From an uncultured Oscillospiraceae bacterium (GTDB taxonomy: Bacteria; Bacillota; Clostridia; Oscillospirales; Oscillospiraceae): a DNA stretch of 18,619 nucleotides. A program made the translations under genes and the position numbers. Below, piece by piece: positions 7,529-13,806 of the stretch (its first letter is position 1; each line of letters begins with the position of its first letter). The notes beneath the pieces were generated by a model that made no database searches, was not told the DNA's origin, and worked only from the letters and a program-made list of their open reading frames with translations. The stretch spans positions 1 to 18,619 of the forward strand of contig CAKTNN010000039.1 in the NCBI GenBank assembly GCA_934589065.1, read 5' to 3'.

Positions 7529-7728
7529 TATCTTGCCTCCATAAAAATATTGGGGAGGAAAATGCCCACTGGGGTTGGCAGGCATCTTACCTCCTCACTA
7601 TGGTTATGGGGAAATTATCAAAAAGCAGGCTAATCGCAGGACAACCCTATTTAAAAAAACCGGACAACCCCTCTTCCAATTATAGAACATATGTGCTATA
7701 ATGAACAAAAACAATAATGGAGGCGTTT
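7529..7728. promoter_or_regulatory. Divergent control region between replication and plus-strand genes
   Basis: GGACAACCC occurs twice as a direct repeat (7639-7647 and 7662-7670, 23 bases apart, about two helical turns). A near-perfect 16-base palindrome TAGAACATATGTGCTA lies at 7683-7698. A plus-strand TATAAT (7697-7702) serves the gene at 7729, and the palindrome fills the space before it, an arrangement typical of repressor control. A weaker minus-strand GATAAT (7614-7619) may serve the primase genes. Confidence 0.6.
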
Positions 7729-8832
7729 ATGAAACACGAAGTATTATCTCTGGACTTCTGGCAGAAGGTGACAATTTATGGGGACAAGAGTTTTCCCTGC
7801 GGAACCATTGGCTGTGATGCACTGAATGTGCCGGCAGAAGTGCTTGACAAGCTGGCAGTCTATTGCTCGCTTCTGAATGCGTTGTTGGGAACCTTCAATG
7901 CCGGTTGCGGCGATCCGGCTCTGCTCCCGGCGGCTAGGGAGAGTGTAAAGCAGATGGCGGAACTTTTGAAAGATGTGAAACCGTTCTCCTATGTAGAGCT
8001 GTCCAACGCCGCAGAACGGATTGATCGGGTGCTCTCGGAAGAATCCCTCGATAATGCCAATGCGTATACCGCTGCATTTGAAATCAGCTCTGTAACGGCA
8101 CTTGCTGACCCGCAATATGAATCAGGCAGGAAGCATCTGCGGATATTGGCGATGCTGGGAAATCTGTATTACTCCTTGGGAGAATATCAGAGAACCATGA
8201 CTGCTTTTGCAGAAAAGCTCAACGCCCCGGAGTTCAAACGTACACCGGAGAATATTGCGGCTCTTTTCGGCAAGTGTTTCCCGGAGATTGAAAACTTCGC
8301 AGAAGGCGACAGTTGGATGGCGATGACCAACGCCACGCTGCAGTACACAACTGTTCAGCGTCCTGGCTGCATGACACCAATCATCGTCAAGAGAATGCTC
8401 TATGTCACCTTCGTGGGTATGTTCCGATCCGATCTGTATGAAGGACTGTGCGTGGGGCACGCTCCCAAAAAGTGCCGAACCTGCGGATGCTGGTTTCTGA
8501 CCACCAATGCCAGACCAACAAAATACTGCAACGGCTATGCCCCCGGAGATAAGCGGAACAGAAGTTGCAGGCAGGTTGGAAATCTGAAGGGCCGGAAGGA
8601 ACGGGAGCTTGCAGAGGATCATCCATATGTTGCGCTGTATGAGACACGGATGAATTCCATCGATCACCGTCTGGATAGAAATCGTACAGATCCTGCGCTG
8701 GCAAAGATGATGAAGAAGCTGGCGAAAGATAAAATGCAGCGAGCAAAACATAGCGTCAGCTATGCTAACGGGAAATACATTCAGGAGATGGAGCTGGATG
8801 CCTTGGAAGCGGAAGCCAGAGCACTCCTGTGA
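7729..8832 (+). CDS. Zinc-finger protein of unknown function (possibly DUF6076-like)
   Basis: The product has 367 residues. The first 240 are mostly helical with no motif I can name. Near the C-terminus is a finger CRTCGCWF (Cys249, Cys252) followed by Cys267 and Cys280 in a basic context (KYCNGYAP, RNRSCRQVG). This resembles CGNR-type and similar treble-clef fingers of DNA- or RNA-binding proteins. I think it belongs to the plasmid/ICE family labelled DUF6076, but from memory only. ATG at 7729 has GGAGG 5 bases upstream; the upstream ATG at 7717 overlaps that site. It is followed after 27 bases by the sigma-like gene, with which it forms an operon. Confidence 0.75.
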   Translation: MKHEVLSLDFWQKVTIYGDKSFPCGTIGCDALNVPAEVLDKLAVYCSLLNALLGTFNAGCGDPALLPAARESVKQMAELLKDVKPFSYVELSNAAERIDRVLSEESLDNANAYTAAFEISSVTALADPQYESGRKHLRILAMLGNLYYSLGEYQRTMTAFAEKLNAPEFKRTPENIAALFGKCFPEIENFAEGDSWMAMTNATLQYTTVQRPGCMTPIIVKRMLYVTFVGMFRSDLYEGLCVGHAPKKCRTCGCWFLTTNARPTKYCNGYAPGDKRNRSCRQVGNLKGRKERELAEDHPYVALYETRMNSIDHRLDRNRTDPALAKMMKKLAKDKMQRAKHSVSYANGKYIQEMELDALEAEARALL

Positions 8833-8859
8833 TTTTGAAACAGAGGAAAGAGGTGCCCC

Positions 8860-10077
8860 ATGCCTAAGTTAGCAGAAAGGTACACCACCAAATATGGTTT
8901 CCAGTGTCTGGAAAAGAACGTGACCCGGTTTGAGGCGGAGCACACCTTTCAGATATCGCCGGAGCCGCTGGTTGTGGAGGATATCAATCAATATATCGTC
9001 ATGGCAAACCGGGAGCACAATCTTTTGTATCTCTGCTTTTATCTCCACCACATTGAGAAAATTCTGAACGGACGGATTTACCGCTTCTTCCACCGGGAGG
9101 GGCTTTACGCTTACGACCCGGTTCGTCTGCTGGATTACAAGCTGAACTGCGTATCTGCGATTGTGGATTGTTGCTCGGGGTACGATCCTGACAAGGGTGC
9201 AGACTTTCTGACCTACGCTTACTATGACATCGGCAACGCAATTCTCAACTGCCGCCGCTATGAGGAATCCGGCTCCTTCAAAAATCTGGACGAATACAAA
9301 ACCGTCCGCGGCATTGCTTGGCTCTATAACAAAGCGAGGGATTCCCGGAAGAAAACCATTGCGGCATTCATGGAGAAAACCGGCTGCACTAAAAAGACGG
9401 CGGAGGATTATCTCACAGCAGCCCGCAAAAATCGTGGCATCGTTTCTATCTATGATACCGTTCTCCGTGAGAGCGACAAGGAATTCAGCGAGGATTTCGA
9501 TACGGATATCAACGAGGACGCAGGGGAAGATTTAGGCCGGGATGCCGGTGGCGTGTACAGTGCAATGCTCTGGGACAGCTCCTGGGGCGGTGCTGTCCAG
9601 CGAGCGCATAGCAAATTGGATTACCGTTCTCAGATTCTGATAGAGCGGCACATGGCAGTCTGCACGGACTGCCGCTGTGTGCTGCCTATGCGTTGCCGTC
9701 CCACATGGGAGGATCTGGCGGCGATGTTTGAAGGCTCCACAGCCAGCGGTGCGGAGCGGGCTTACAAGAAAGCGGTACAGAAGCTGACGCAGCTGCTGAT
9801 TGAGGATGGTCTCTTTCATACAATCGTGCTGAAACGAAAGCGTCAGAAAAAGCGAAAAGAAAAAATCGCCGCCGCGACCTACCTGTATCAGGCAGACAGC
9901 GACGGTGAGTGGGGTGAGATTCAGTTTGACTTTGAAAACAAAACGGCGCAAATTATTCAACTGGCGGATTGGGACAAAATGATTTCTCAGCCCTTTGCCA
10001 AGTACGCAATCTCCTATCTTCTGAATTGCCAGAATGAGAAGCTGCCGAAGGAAACAGTGATTTCATTTGAGGAGTAG
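8860..10077 (+). CDS. Divergent sigma-70-like protein
   Basis: A 405-residue protein with two segments resembling RNA polymerase sigma factors. Residues 108-133 (YDPDKGADFLTYAYYDIGNA onward) match the region 2 signature, in which a D-P-x-x-G is followed by F-x-T-Y-A and I-x-x-A-I. Residues about 257-320 (from LDYRSQILIERHM through RPTWEDLAAMFEGS to AVQKLTQLLIEDG) are laid out like region 4. A long acidic insert (ESDKEFSEDFDTDINEDAGED) separates them, and a Lys/Arg-rich stretch (KRKRQKKRKEK) precedes the C-terminal 70 residues. The AGAGG site lies 6 bases upstream of ATG. It may direct transcription of element genes; an alternative is a sigma-derived replication or regulatory protein. Confidence 0.7.
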   Translation: MPKLAERYTTKYGFQCLEKNVTRFEAEHTFQISPEPLVVEDINQYIVMANREHNLLYLCFYLHHIEKILNGRIYRFFHREGLYAYDPVRLLDYKLNCVSAIVDCCSGYDPDKGADFLTYAYYDIGNAILNCRRYEESGSFKNLDEYKTVRGIAWLYNKARDSRKKTIAAFMEKTGCTKKTAEDYLTAARKNRGIVSIYDTVLRESDKEFSEDFDTDINEDAGEDLGRDAGGVYSAMLWDSSWGGAVQRAHSKLDYRSQILIERHMAVCTDCRCVLPMRCRPTWEDLAAMFEGSTASGAERAYKKAVQKLTQLLIEDGLFHTIVLKRKRQKKRKEKIAAATYLYQADSDGEWGEIQFDFENKTAQIIQLADWDKMISQPFAKYAISYLLNCQNEKLPKETVISFEE

Positions 10078-10195
10078 TGCGAGAGAGTAGCGTCGCTGCG
10101 GCGGGTTTGATATACCTTTTGCTCCCCCGGTGATGCTGCTGCACTCCAAGAATTTCTCCCGAAATTCTCTCCGCTCCGCCGCACCACCTACACCC

Positions 10196-10264
10196 GAACA
10201 GGCGGATTCTGCTAAAGCAAACTCCTGGGCTTCTCGTCCGGGAGGACGCAGAACCCGCCTGTTC
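10196..10264 (-). repeat. Extended hairpin with three stacked stems
   Basis: GAACAGGCGG (10196-10205) pairs with CCGCCTGTTC (10255-10264). Inside, TTCTGC pairs with GCAGAA, and inside that CTCCTGG pairs with CCGGGAG with one wobble. Confidence 0.85.
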
Positions 10265-10367
10265 TGCTGCCACCGGAAAGAGTGTGTTCTATATGGAAAC
10301 ACCCCCTTTCCAGCGTCAGCGGTCGCCAAAGGTATAACACACTAGACCTTGCGAGCAAGATCGTGTG

Positions 10368-10566
10368 CCACGAAACCGCCGGTTTCATTGGATTCTTCCT
10401 GCCACGGAGGGCGCTGCCCTCCATTGGATGCCTCCCGCCAAGGCAGCGCTGCCGCCTTTGGAAACCACTGCCAAGGGAACGCTGCCCCCTTTGGATTCCC
10501 CAGCCAACAGGGCGTTCCTCGCCCCTATTGGATGACCCCGAGCCAAAGGAATTGCCATCCCTTTGG
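10368..10566 (-). repeat. Six tandem imperfect hairpin repeats (~35 bases each)
   Basis: Units begin at 10368, 10402, 10438, 10471, 10504 and 10543. Each starts CCA and ends TGG on the plus strand, with 10-11 paired bases, a 3-5 base loop (GCT in units 2-4, GCC in unit 1) and a 9-11 base C-rich linker. Stem sequences differ between units yet stay paired. All seven imperfect pairs are A/C on the plus strand, hence G-U on the minus strand, implying that the minus strand is the one that folds. Confidence 0.85.
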
Positions 10567-10576
10567 AATCCCAGCT

Positions 10577-10636
10577 CGTTTTGAAATGAGTACCCACAAA
10601 CAGGAAAGTGCGTTTGTGGCCACGCATTTCAAAACG
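10577..10636 (-). repeat. Nested hairpin after the six-unit array
   Basis: CGTTTTGAAATG (10577-10588) pairs with CATTTCAAAACG (10625-10636), and within it CCACAAAC (10594-10601) pairs with GTTTGTGG (10612-10619). The geometry (long outer stem, gap, 8-bp inner stem) echoes the candidate oriT at 5254-5324. Confidence 0.85.
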
Positions 10637-10640
10637 CAAA

Positions 10641-10683
10641 ATCCCCAGGACATTATCCGATAAGAAGATAACGTCCTGGGGAT
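10641..10683 (-). terminator. 17-bp hairpin, terminator-like on the minus strand
   Basis: ATCCCCAGGAC (10641-10651) pairs with GTCCTGGGGAT (10673-10683) and the stem continues inward through an A/C position and TTATC/GATAA. On the minus strand the stem runs into a short TTTT, so it could stop read-through from the flanking metal genes. It may equally be part of the structured locus. Confidence 0.6.
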
Positions 10684-10753
10684 TCTGAACGCCGCACGCA
10701 TGGTAGCCCGCAAGTAATTCGTGCGTCACACCGCTTCGGCGCTGTGATTTGCA

Positions 10754-10766
10754 TTACGTTGGAAGA
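10754..10766. other. Candidate right attachment-site core
   Basis: TTACGTTGGAAGA, the partner of the near-identical site at 1308-1320. It lies just beyond the hairpin locus and 30 bases before the stop codon of the flanking His-rich gene, so it is a plausible right boundary of the element. Confidence 0.3.
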
Positions 10767-10796
10767 GACGGTGCCATCGGAGATACGATAGTACGT

Positions 10797-11141
10797 TTAT
10801 TCGGCACCCAGTTCCTTCAAAACAGACGCCAGGGTTTCGTTGCCCTTATCGAAATCAGCAACGGCGGACATGACCTTCTGATAGGCTTCTTCGCCTGCGG
10901 CACCTTTCAGCTGCGCGGCCAAATCTGCCAGCTCCCTGGCATGGGCTGCGTTATGGCCCACCATGTATTTCATCAGTGCCAGCAGTTCCTCCATGGGCGT
11001 ATGGGTGTGATCATGGGCACTTCCGTCCTCGTGGAGGTGGTCGTGGTCATGGGGATGCTCGTGGGTGTGCGCATGGATGTGCTCGTGTTCATGGGGATGG
11101 CTATGCTCACCGCTGGCAATATGGTCGTGATCAATATGCAT
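10797..11141 (-). CDS. Histidine-rich metal-binding protein
   Basis: The product has 114 residues. Within the first 47 residues 19 are His, mostly alternating with Glu, Asp or Thr (for example HSHPHEHEHIHAHTHEH), a metal chelating tail of the kind found in nickel, cobalt or zinc storage and chaperone proteins. Residues 50-114 form a predicted helical domain (MEELLALMKYMVGHNAAHARELADLAAQ onward in two parts) with two further His. There is no signal peptide, so it should be cytoplasmic. It is the last gene of the sensor operon, 16 bases after the ferredoxin-family gene, with GGAG upstream. A role in buffering or storing the metal sensed by the CsoR-like regulator is the natural inference. Confidence 0.85.
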   Translation of the reverse strand: MHIDHDHIASGEHSHPHEHEHIHAHTHEHPHDHDHLHEDGSAHDHTHTPMEELLALMKYMVGHNAAHARELADLAAQLKGAAGEEAYQKVMSAVADFDKGNETLASVLKELGAE

Positions 11142-11157
11142 GGTAGTATCTCCTTTT

Positions 11158-11592
11158 TTATTCAGTTACATCTTCGGCATCCACAAACAGGTTCATGACC
11201 TGGGTGGGGACGGGCAAATGGCTCATTTTCGCCGCTTGAAATACAAAGTTCGTCAGATCGGCGCAACAGGGTTTTTCCATCTTCACAACCGTGACACTGG
11301 CAATCTCGTTATTGGAGAAAATATCCCCCAGCTTGGTGGCGATATCAAAATCAGAATCCGGGCAGCAGATCAACGTCACCTTTCCTTTGGACAGCTTATC
11401 ATGAAAGGTCGGGCAGGAGAAGGCACTGCAATCCGCAGCAATCAGCAGATGGGCATGATGGAAATAGGGAGAAACCACCGGCACCTTCCACAGCTTGATG
11501 GGCCACTGGGGAAGGTCGCTGGACTTGTCATCAAACATCTGCTCATGGTAATTGTCATAATGCTTCCATGGGTTAAAGTCCTTACCGATCAT
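11158..11592 (-). CDS. Ferredoxin-family protein lacking the N-terminal 4Fe-4S domain
   Basis: The 144 residues align in memory with the C-terminal half of a common clostridial '4Fe-4S dicluster' protein: LPQWPIKLWKVPV, HLLIAADCSAFSCPTFH, GKVTLICCPDSD, IASVTVVKMEKPCCADL. The usual N-terminal CxxCxxC ferredoxin repeats are absent. Remaining Cys are 55, 60, 76, 77, 109 and 110, which could still bind a metal. The protein begins with its own GAGGG ribosome-binding site at ATG 11592, so it is a designed short version rather than an obvious truncation. It lies 24 bases after the sensor gene and before the His-rich protein, suggesting metal handling or redox sensing in the same operon. Confidence 0.75.
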   Translation of the reverse strand: MIGKDFNPWKHYDNYHEQMFDDKSSDLPQWPIKLWKVPVVSPYFHHAHLLIAADCSAFSCPTFHDKLSKGKVTLICCPDSDFDIATKLGDIFSNNEIASVTVVKMEKPCCADLTNFVFQAAKMSHLPVPTQVMNLFVDAEDVTE

Positions 11593-11616
11593 AACATACC
11601 CTCCGGTTTATATGGA

Positions 11617-11949
11617 TTATTTCATGAACTTATCAACAGCCGCGCACAAATCGTCAATGGCTTCTTCATCGCCTGCGGCAACAGCATCCACAATACAATG
11701 GCGCATATGATCCTTCAGAATCACCTTGCCGGTATTGTCAAGGGCGGAGCAGACAGCCGCAAGCTGAGTAAGCACCTGAGAGCAGTCCTGACCTTCTTCC
11801 ACCATGCGCTTCACCTTCTCGAGGTGGCCCAGGGCTCGGGACAAACGGTTCAACACCGCTTTCTGATTTTCGTGGACATGGCTGTGAGAATGAGCAATGC
11901 CGTGTGCGTGGCAATATGCGTGGTCGTTACACTCAGGATGTTCGGCCAT
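11617..11949 (-). CDS. CsoR/RcnR-family metal-sensing transcriptional repressor
   Basis: A 110-residue all-helical regulator of the CsoR/FrmR (DUF156) family. Cys56, His81 and Cys85 have exactly the 25- and 4-residue spacing of the metal ligands of CsoR (Cys36, His61, Cys65) and of the nickel sensor InrS. The first 26 residues carry eight His and two Cys (HAHGIAHSHSHVH), more like nickel or cobalt sensors than copper ones, so the metal is open. Family members are tetramers or dimers of dimers that leave DNA on metal binding. The promoter carries a C5/G5 palindrome (12007-12021), the operator type of this family, so autoregulation is likely; the same site precedes two other transcripts here. 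Confidence 0.92.
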   Translation of the reverse strand: MAEHPECNDHAYCHAHGIAHSHSHVHENQKAVLNRLSRALGHLEKVKRMVEEGQDCSQVLTQLAAVCSALDNTGKVILKDHMRHCIVDAVAAGDEEAIDDLCAAVDKFMK

Positions 11950-11977
11950 AACGATCCCTCCCAGCTGCGTTTAGAAA

Positions 11978-12021
11978 ATCGTATCATATCCGCAGCCCTT
12001 TCACAAGCCCCCTAGGGGGAT
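11978..12021 (-). promoter_or_regulatory. Promoter and CsoR-type operator of the sensor operon (site A)
   Basis: On the minus strand ATCCCCCTAGGGGGC (12007-12021) abuts -35 TTGTGA (12001-12006), which is followed by exactly 17 bases and -10 TACGAT (11978-11983). The operator contains the stop codon of the upstream 170-residue gene. Sites B and C have the same layout. Confidence 0.65.
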
Positions 12022-12524
12022 GGGCATTTCACGATTTTTATGATTCGGTAGGCAGGCTTGTAGGCCTGACGGTATTCCGGGCTGTGGGATACTGTCGGGA
12101 AACCGGCTTTCGCGTATTCAGTCCGGTAGGATTCGAACTCCTCCGCACCAAAGCCGAACGTCCCACGTTCGGTCATTTCAGAAAGCACCGCCAGCTTTCC
12201 TTTGAAGCTGTCCAGACTGCCCTTGTGCTCCGCTGCGGAGCGGATGAATGCTTGCCCCAGCTTTTCCAAATCGGTTTCCCGTACTGCCGCCAGATTCACT
12301 CGGACAATTCCGTTTCCGATATCCTCATACAGCGGCATAGACGCATTCTTTTCTACCGATTCATATTCCTGACGCAGGTACTTCAGGACAGCCTCCTCGT
12401 CCCGGATCAGATGCCCTCCGCCAAATTCGTTCTGATAGATCAGCTTCACAGCATCGGTTTGCCGCATTTGCGGATAGCGTTTGGCATGAGCAAGCAAAAT
12501 ATCTTGCAGTGTTTCCCCGTCCAT
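12012..12524 (-). CDS. Conserved-looking protein of unknown function (170 residues)
   Basis: I do not recognise a named family. The protein is soluble and mostly helical, with a distinctive N-terminal segment (HAKRYPQMRQTDAVKLIYQ then NEFGGGHLIRDEEAVLKYL) and a C-terminal GFPTVSHSPEYRQAYKPAYR, which reads like conserved motif sequence. There is no signal peptide or Cys cluster. ATG at 12524 has GGAAGGAG 6 bases upstream. It is 54 bases downstream of the small HMA-like gene and so probably shares its transcript, and its stop codon lies in the operator of the sensor gene. Its link to metal handling rests on context alone. Confidence 0.75.
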   Translation of the reverse strand: MDGETLQDILLAHAKRYPQMRQTDAVKLIYQNEFGGGHLIRDEEAVLKYLRQEYESVEKNASMPLYEDIGNGIVRVNLAAVRETDLEKLGQAFIRSAAEHKGSLDSFKGKLAVLSEMTERGTFGFGAEEFESYRTEYAKAGFPTVSHSPEYRQAYKPAYRIIKIVKCPSP

Positions 12525-12578
12525 TTTGTGCTCCTTCCCACTGAAGTGTTCACCCTGATAGTATCACGCGATCTTATC

Positions 12579-12800
12579 TCAGCCAACAAAAATCCCCAGA
12601 TCTTCCAGAGTTTCTTCCAGCGTACCGCTGTCCAAATCCCCGTCAATCGCCAACTGCTTGTTCGCCATCTGCACGACAGCGCCATTGATCCCCTCCAGAC
12701 GCATCAGCATTTGGGATAGCCTTTCTTCACATTCCTCGCAATGAACACGGGCTTGACAGGTTTGGCATCCCATGTAGAAAAACGGAAATCGATGTGTCAT
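12579..12800 (-). CDS. Small Cys-rich HMA-like (ferredoxin-fold) metal-binding protein
   Basis: The product has 73 residues. Cys12-x2-Cys15 and His20-Cys21-x2-Cys24 (GCQTCQARVHCEECE) precede a body that reads like a beta-alpha-beta-beta-alpha-beta heavy-metal-associated domain (CEERLSQMLMRLEGINGAVV, then KQLAIDGDLD, then LEETLEDLGIFVG). Classic HMA domains have one MxCxxC site; the doubled Cys pair is unusual and could bind one tetra-Cys metal or two ions. ATG at 12800 has GGAGG at 7 bases. The gene is preceded by a terminator-like hairpin and by operator site B, so it is probably metal-induced. It fits a metallochaperone or metal scavenger. Confidence 0.75.
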   Translation of the reverse strand: MTHRFPFFYMGCQTCQARVHCEECEERLSQMLMRLEGINGAVVQMANKQLAIDGDLDSGTLEETLEDLGIFVG

Positions 12801-12821
12801 GTCATTTCCTCCTCTGTCTGT

Positions 12822-12858
12822 GAAAAACACCACACTGCTTCCCCAAACAGTGTGGTGT
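12822..12858 (-). terminator. Rho-independent terminator in the leader of the HMA-like gene
   Basis: ACACCACACTG (12827-12837) and CAGTGTGGTGT (12848-12858) form a perfect 11-bp stem, followed on the minus strand by TTTTT (12822-12826). It lies between promoter B and the HMA-like gene start, only about 20 bases before the start codon, so it is either an attenuator or the end of read-through from upstream. Confidence 0.8.
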
Positions 12859-12898
12859 CTTCCGTAAGGATTGGGTGAGTGTATTAACCGATGGCATC

Positions 12899-12942
12899 AT
12901 ATTACCACAGATCAGGCGAAAGCGGAAGCCCCCTGGGGGGAT
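12899..12942 (-). promoter_or_regulatory. Promoter and CsoR-type operator of the HMA-like gene (site B)
   Basis: On the minus strand ATCCCCCCAGGGGGC (12928-12942) abuts -35 TTCCGC (12922-12927), then exactly 17 bases, then -10 TAATAT (12899-12904). The geometry is identical to sites A and C. Confidence 0.6.
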
Positions 12943-13196
12943 GGAGAAGGTTGGAGCGTCATATCCCCCACGCAGGGTTATTTTTGTATAAATCCGATAA
13001 AAAGCAGGGCATACAGCTCCGGTAAGTACCCTGATTGAGGCGCAAGAGCCCTGGAGATTTGTATGCTTTGTCAAAAACGGCTTTTCATTACCCTGGTATC
13101 CCCCTGCCCCATTGCTCTCCACGCAGGAAACATCCTCCAGAGTGCATCCATGGAAGGATTCATGACAAGATAACACAAAGTCCGAACCTGTCAAAG
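12943..13196. other. Gene-free stretch between site B and the operon terminator
   Basis: I see no convincing gene. It holds a second possible minus-strand promoter, TTGACA (13189-13194), 16 bases, TATCTT (13167-13172), which would start a long leader reading toward the HMA-like gene. It also has two further C5 half-sites (TATCCCCC at 12962-12969 and 13097-13104). No known riboswitch is recognised. Confidence 0.4.
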
Positions 13197-13238
13197 GGAA
13201 ACACCGTACTCTAATGGGAATGCGAGTACGGTGTTTCC
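13197..13238 (-). terminator. Terminator after the transport operon
   Basis: GGAAACACCGTACT (13197-13210) and AGTACGGTGTTTCC (13225-13238) make a perfect 14-bp stem with a 14-base loop just after the FmdE-family gene. Only a broken T-tract (CCCTTTG) follows on the minus strand, but the stem is very stable. Confidence 0.75.
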
Positions 13239-13254
13239 TTGCTATACGGTTATA

Positions 13255-13794
13255 TCAGATATGGAATCGGTCATAGCTTTCGTAACAGTCCAGGCAGAGC
13301 TTCTTGCCGCCTGCCAGACGGATCCAGTTTGCGCCGGTGCTTTCGCCGCAGCACTCGCAGACATAAGAATCAAACAACCGAGCCTTCTCAGGGAGTTGGA
13401 TAGTAGTCTGCTTGACATCGAACATCTGGGAGGGATCGCAGCTCTGATAGTATTGGAATGATTCTTCCCTGGTCATCGCCTTGGGATTGGGCTTCAGAAC
13501 CAGGCGGACAGACTTGCCGGTCTTCCGGTTGTAGAAGGAAAACGCCTGCTTCCCCCGCATATGGAACAGCAGATTACCTTTGCCAATGCTGCAGCCCAGA
13601 ATCACCTGGATGGCATCCACACCGCAGGCATCGTTTTCGCTGACGCATACCACCTGCTCATCCTTGGAGAAGGTCAGATCCAGCAGGTCAATTGCGTACA
13701 GAGCGGCCTTGTAGCCGATGGTCAGACCGGGGCAAACATGACCGTGAAATGCGGCAGCTTTTTCCCATAACTCTTTTTCGTTTACATTTGCCAT
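13255..13794 (-). CDS. FmdE-family protein
   Basis: The product has 179 residues. The N-terminal FmdE domain shows FHGHVCPGL (His17, His19, Cys21), the conserved metal/thiol site of the family, followed by DACGVDAIQVILGCSIGKGN. The C-terminal zinc ribbon has Cys146/Cys149 and Cys167/Cys170. The family is named after a protein co-purifying with molybdenum formylmethanofuran dehydrogenase, but most bacterial members are uncharacterised and lie beside FecCD-type transporters, as here. GAGGAG stands 6 bases before the ATG. It is the last gene of the operon, 12 bases after the binding-protein gene. A role in receiving or inserting the imported metal or cofactor is likely, unproven. Confidence 0.88.
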   Translation of the reverse strand: MANVNEKELWEKAAAFHGHVCPGLTIGYKAALYAIDLLDLTFSKDEQVVCVSENDACGVDAIQVILGCSIGKGNLLFHMRGKQAFSFYNRKTGKSVRLVLKPNPKAMTREESFQYYQSCDPSQMFDVKQTTIQLPEKARLFDSYVCECCGESTGANWIRLAGGKKLCLDCYESYDRFHI

Positions 13795-13806
13795 AATGTT
13801 CTCCTC

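Larger units (their letters stand above)
10078..10796. other. Noncoding, hairpin-dense locus at the right end of the element
   Basis: There is no convincing gene in this 0.7 kb. It is filled with consecutive inverted repeats: 10149-10168 (8 bp), 10196-10264 (10+6+7 bp), 10271-10315 (about 17 bp), 10338-10367 (13 bp), six tandem units at 10368-10566, 10577-10636 (12+8 bp), 10641-10683 (17 bp), 10693-10725 (6 bp) and 10726-10747 (a C-TTCG-G tetraloop hairpin). Imperfect pairs between 10196 and 10683 are almost all A/C on the plus strand, i.e. G-U on the minus strand. It may be a structured RNA or a single-strand DNA signal. Confidence 0.7.

Noticed and set aside
10368..10566. CRISPR array
   Set aside because: The units are self-complementary and diverged, the intervening linkers are only 9-11 bases, and there are no cas genes.
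10385..10729. 114-residue minus-strand ORF across the hairpin array
   Set aside because: The reading frame follows the repeat units (recurring KGG-type runs) and there is no ribosome-binding site; the stems are conserved as pairs, not as codons.
12802..13194. 130-residue minus-strand ORF
   Set aside because: It spans promoter site B and the terminator at 12827-12858 and shows no domain; it is unlikely to be translated.
12943..13196. Riboswitch (cobalamin, Moco or metal type)
   Set aside because: I could not find the conserved core of any known class; the leader remains only a possible long 5' region.
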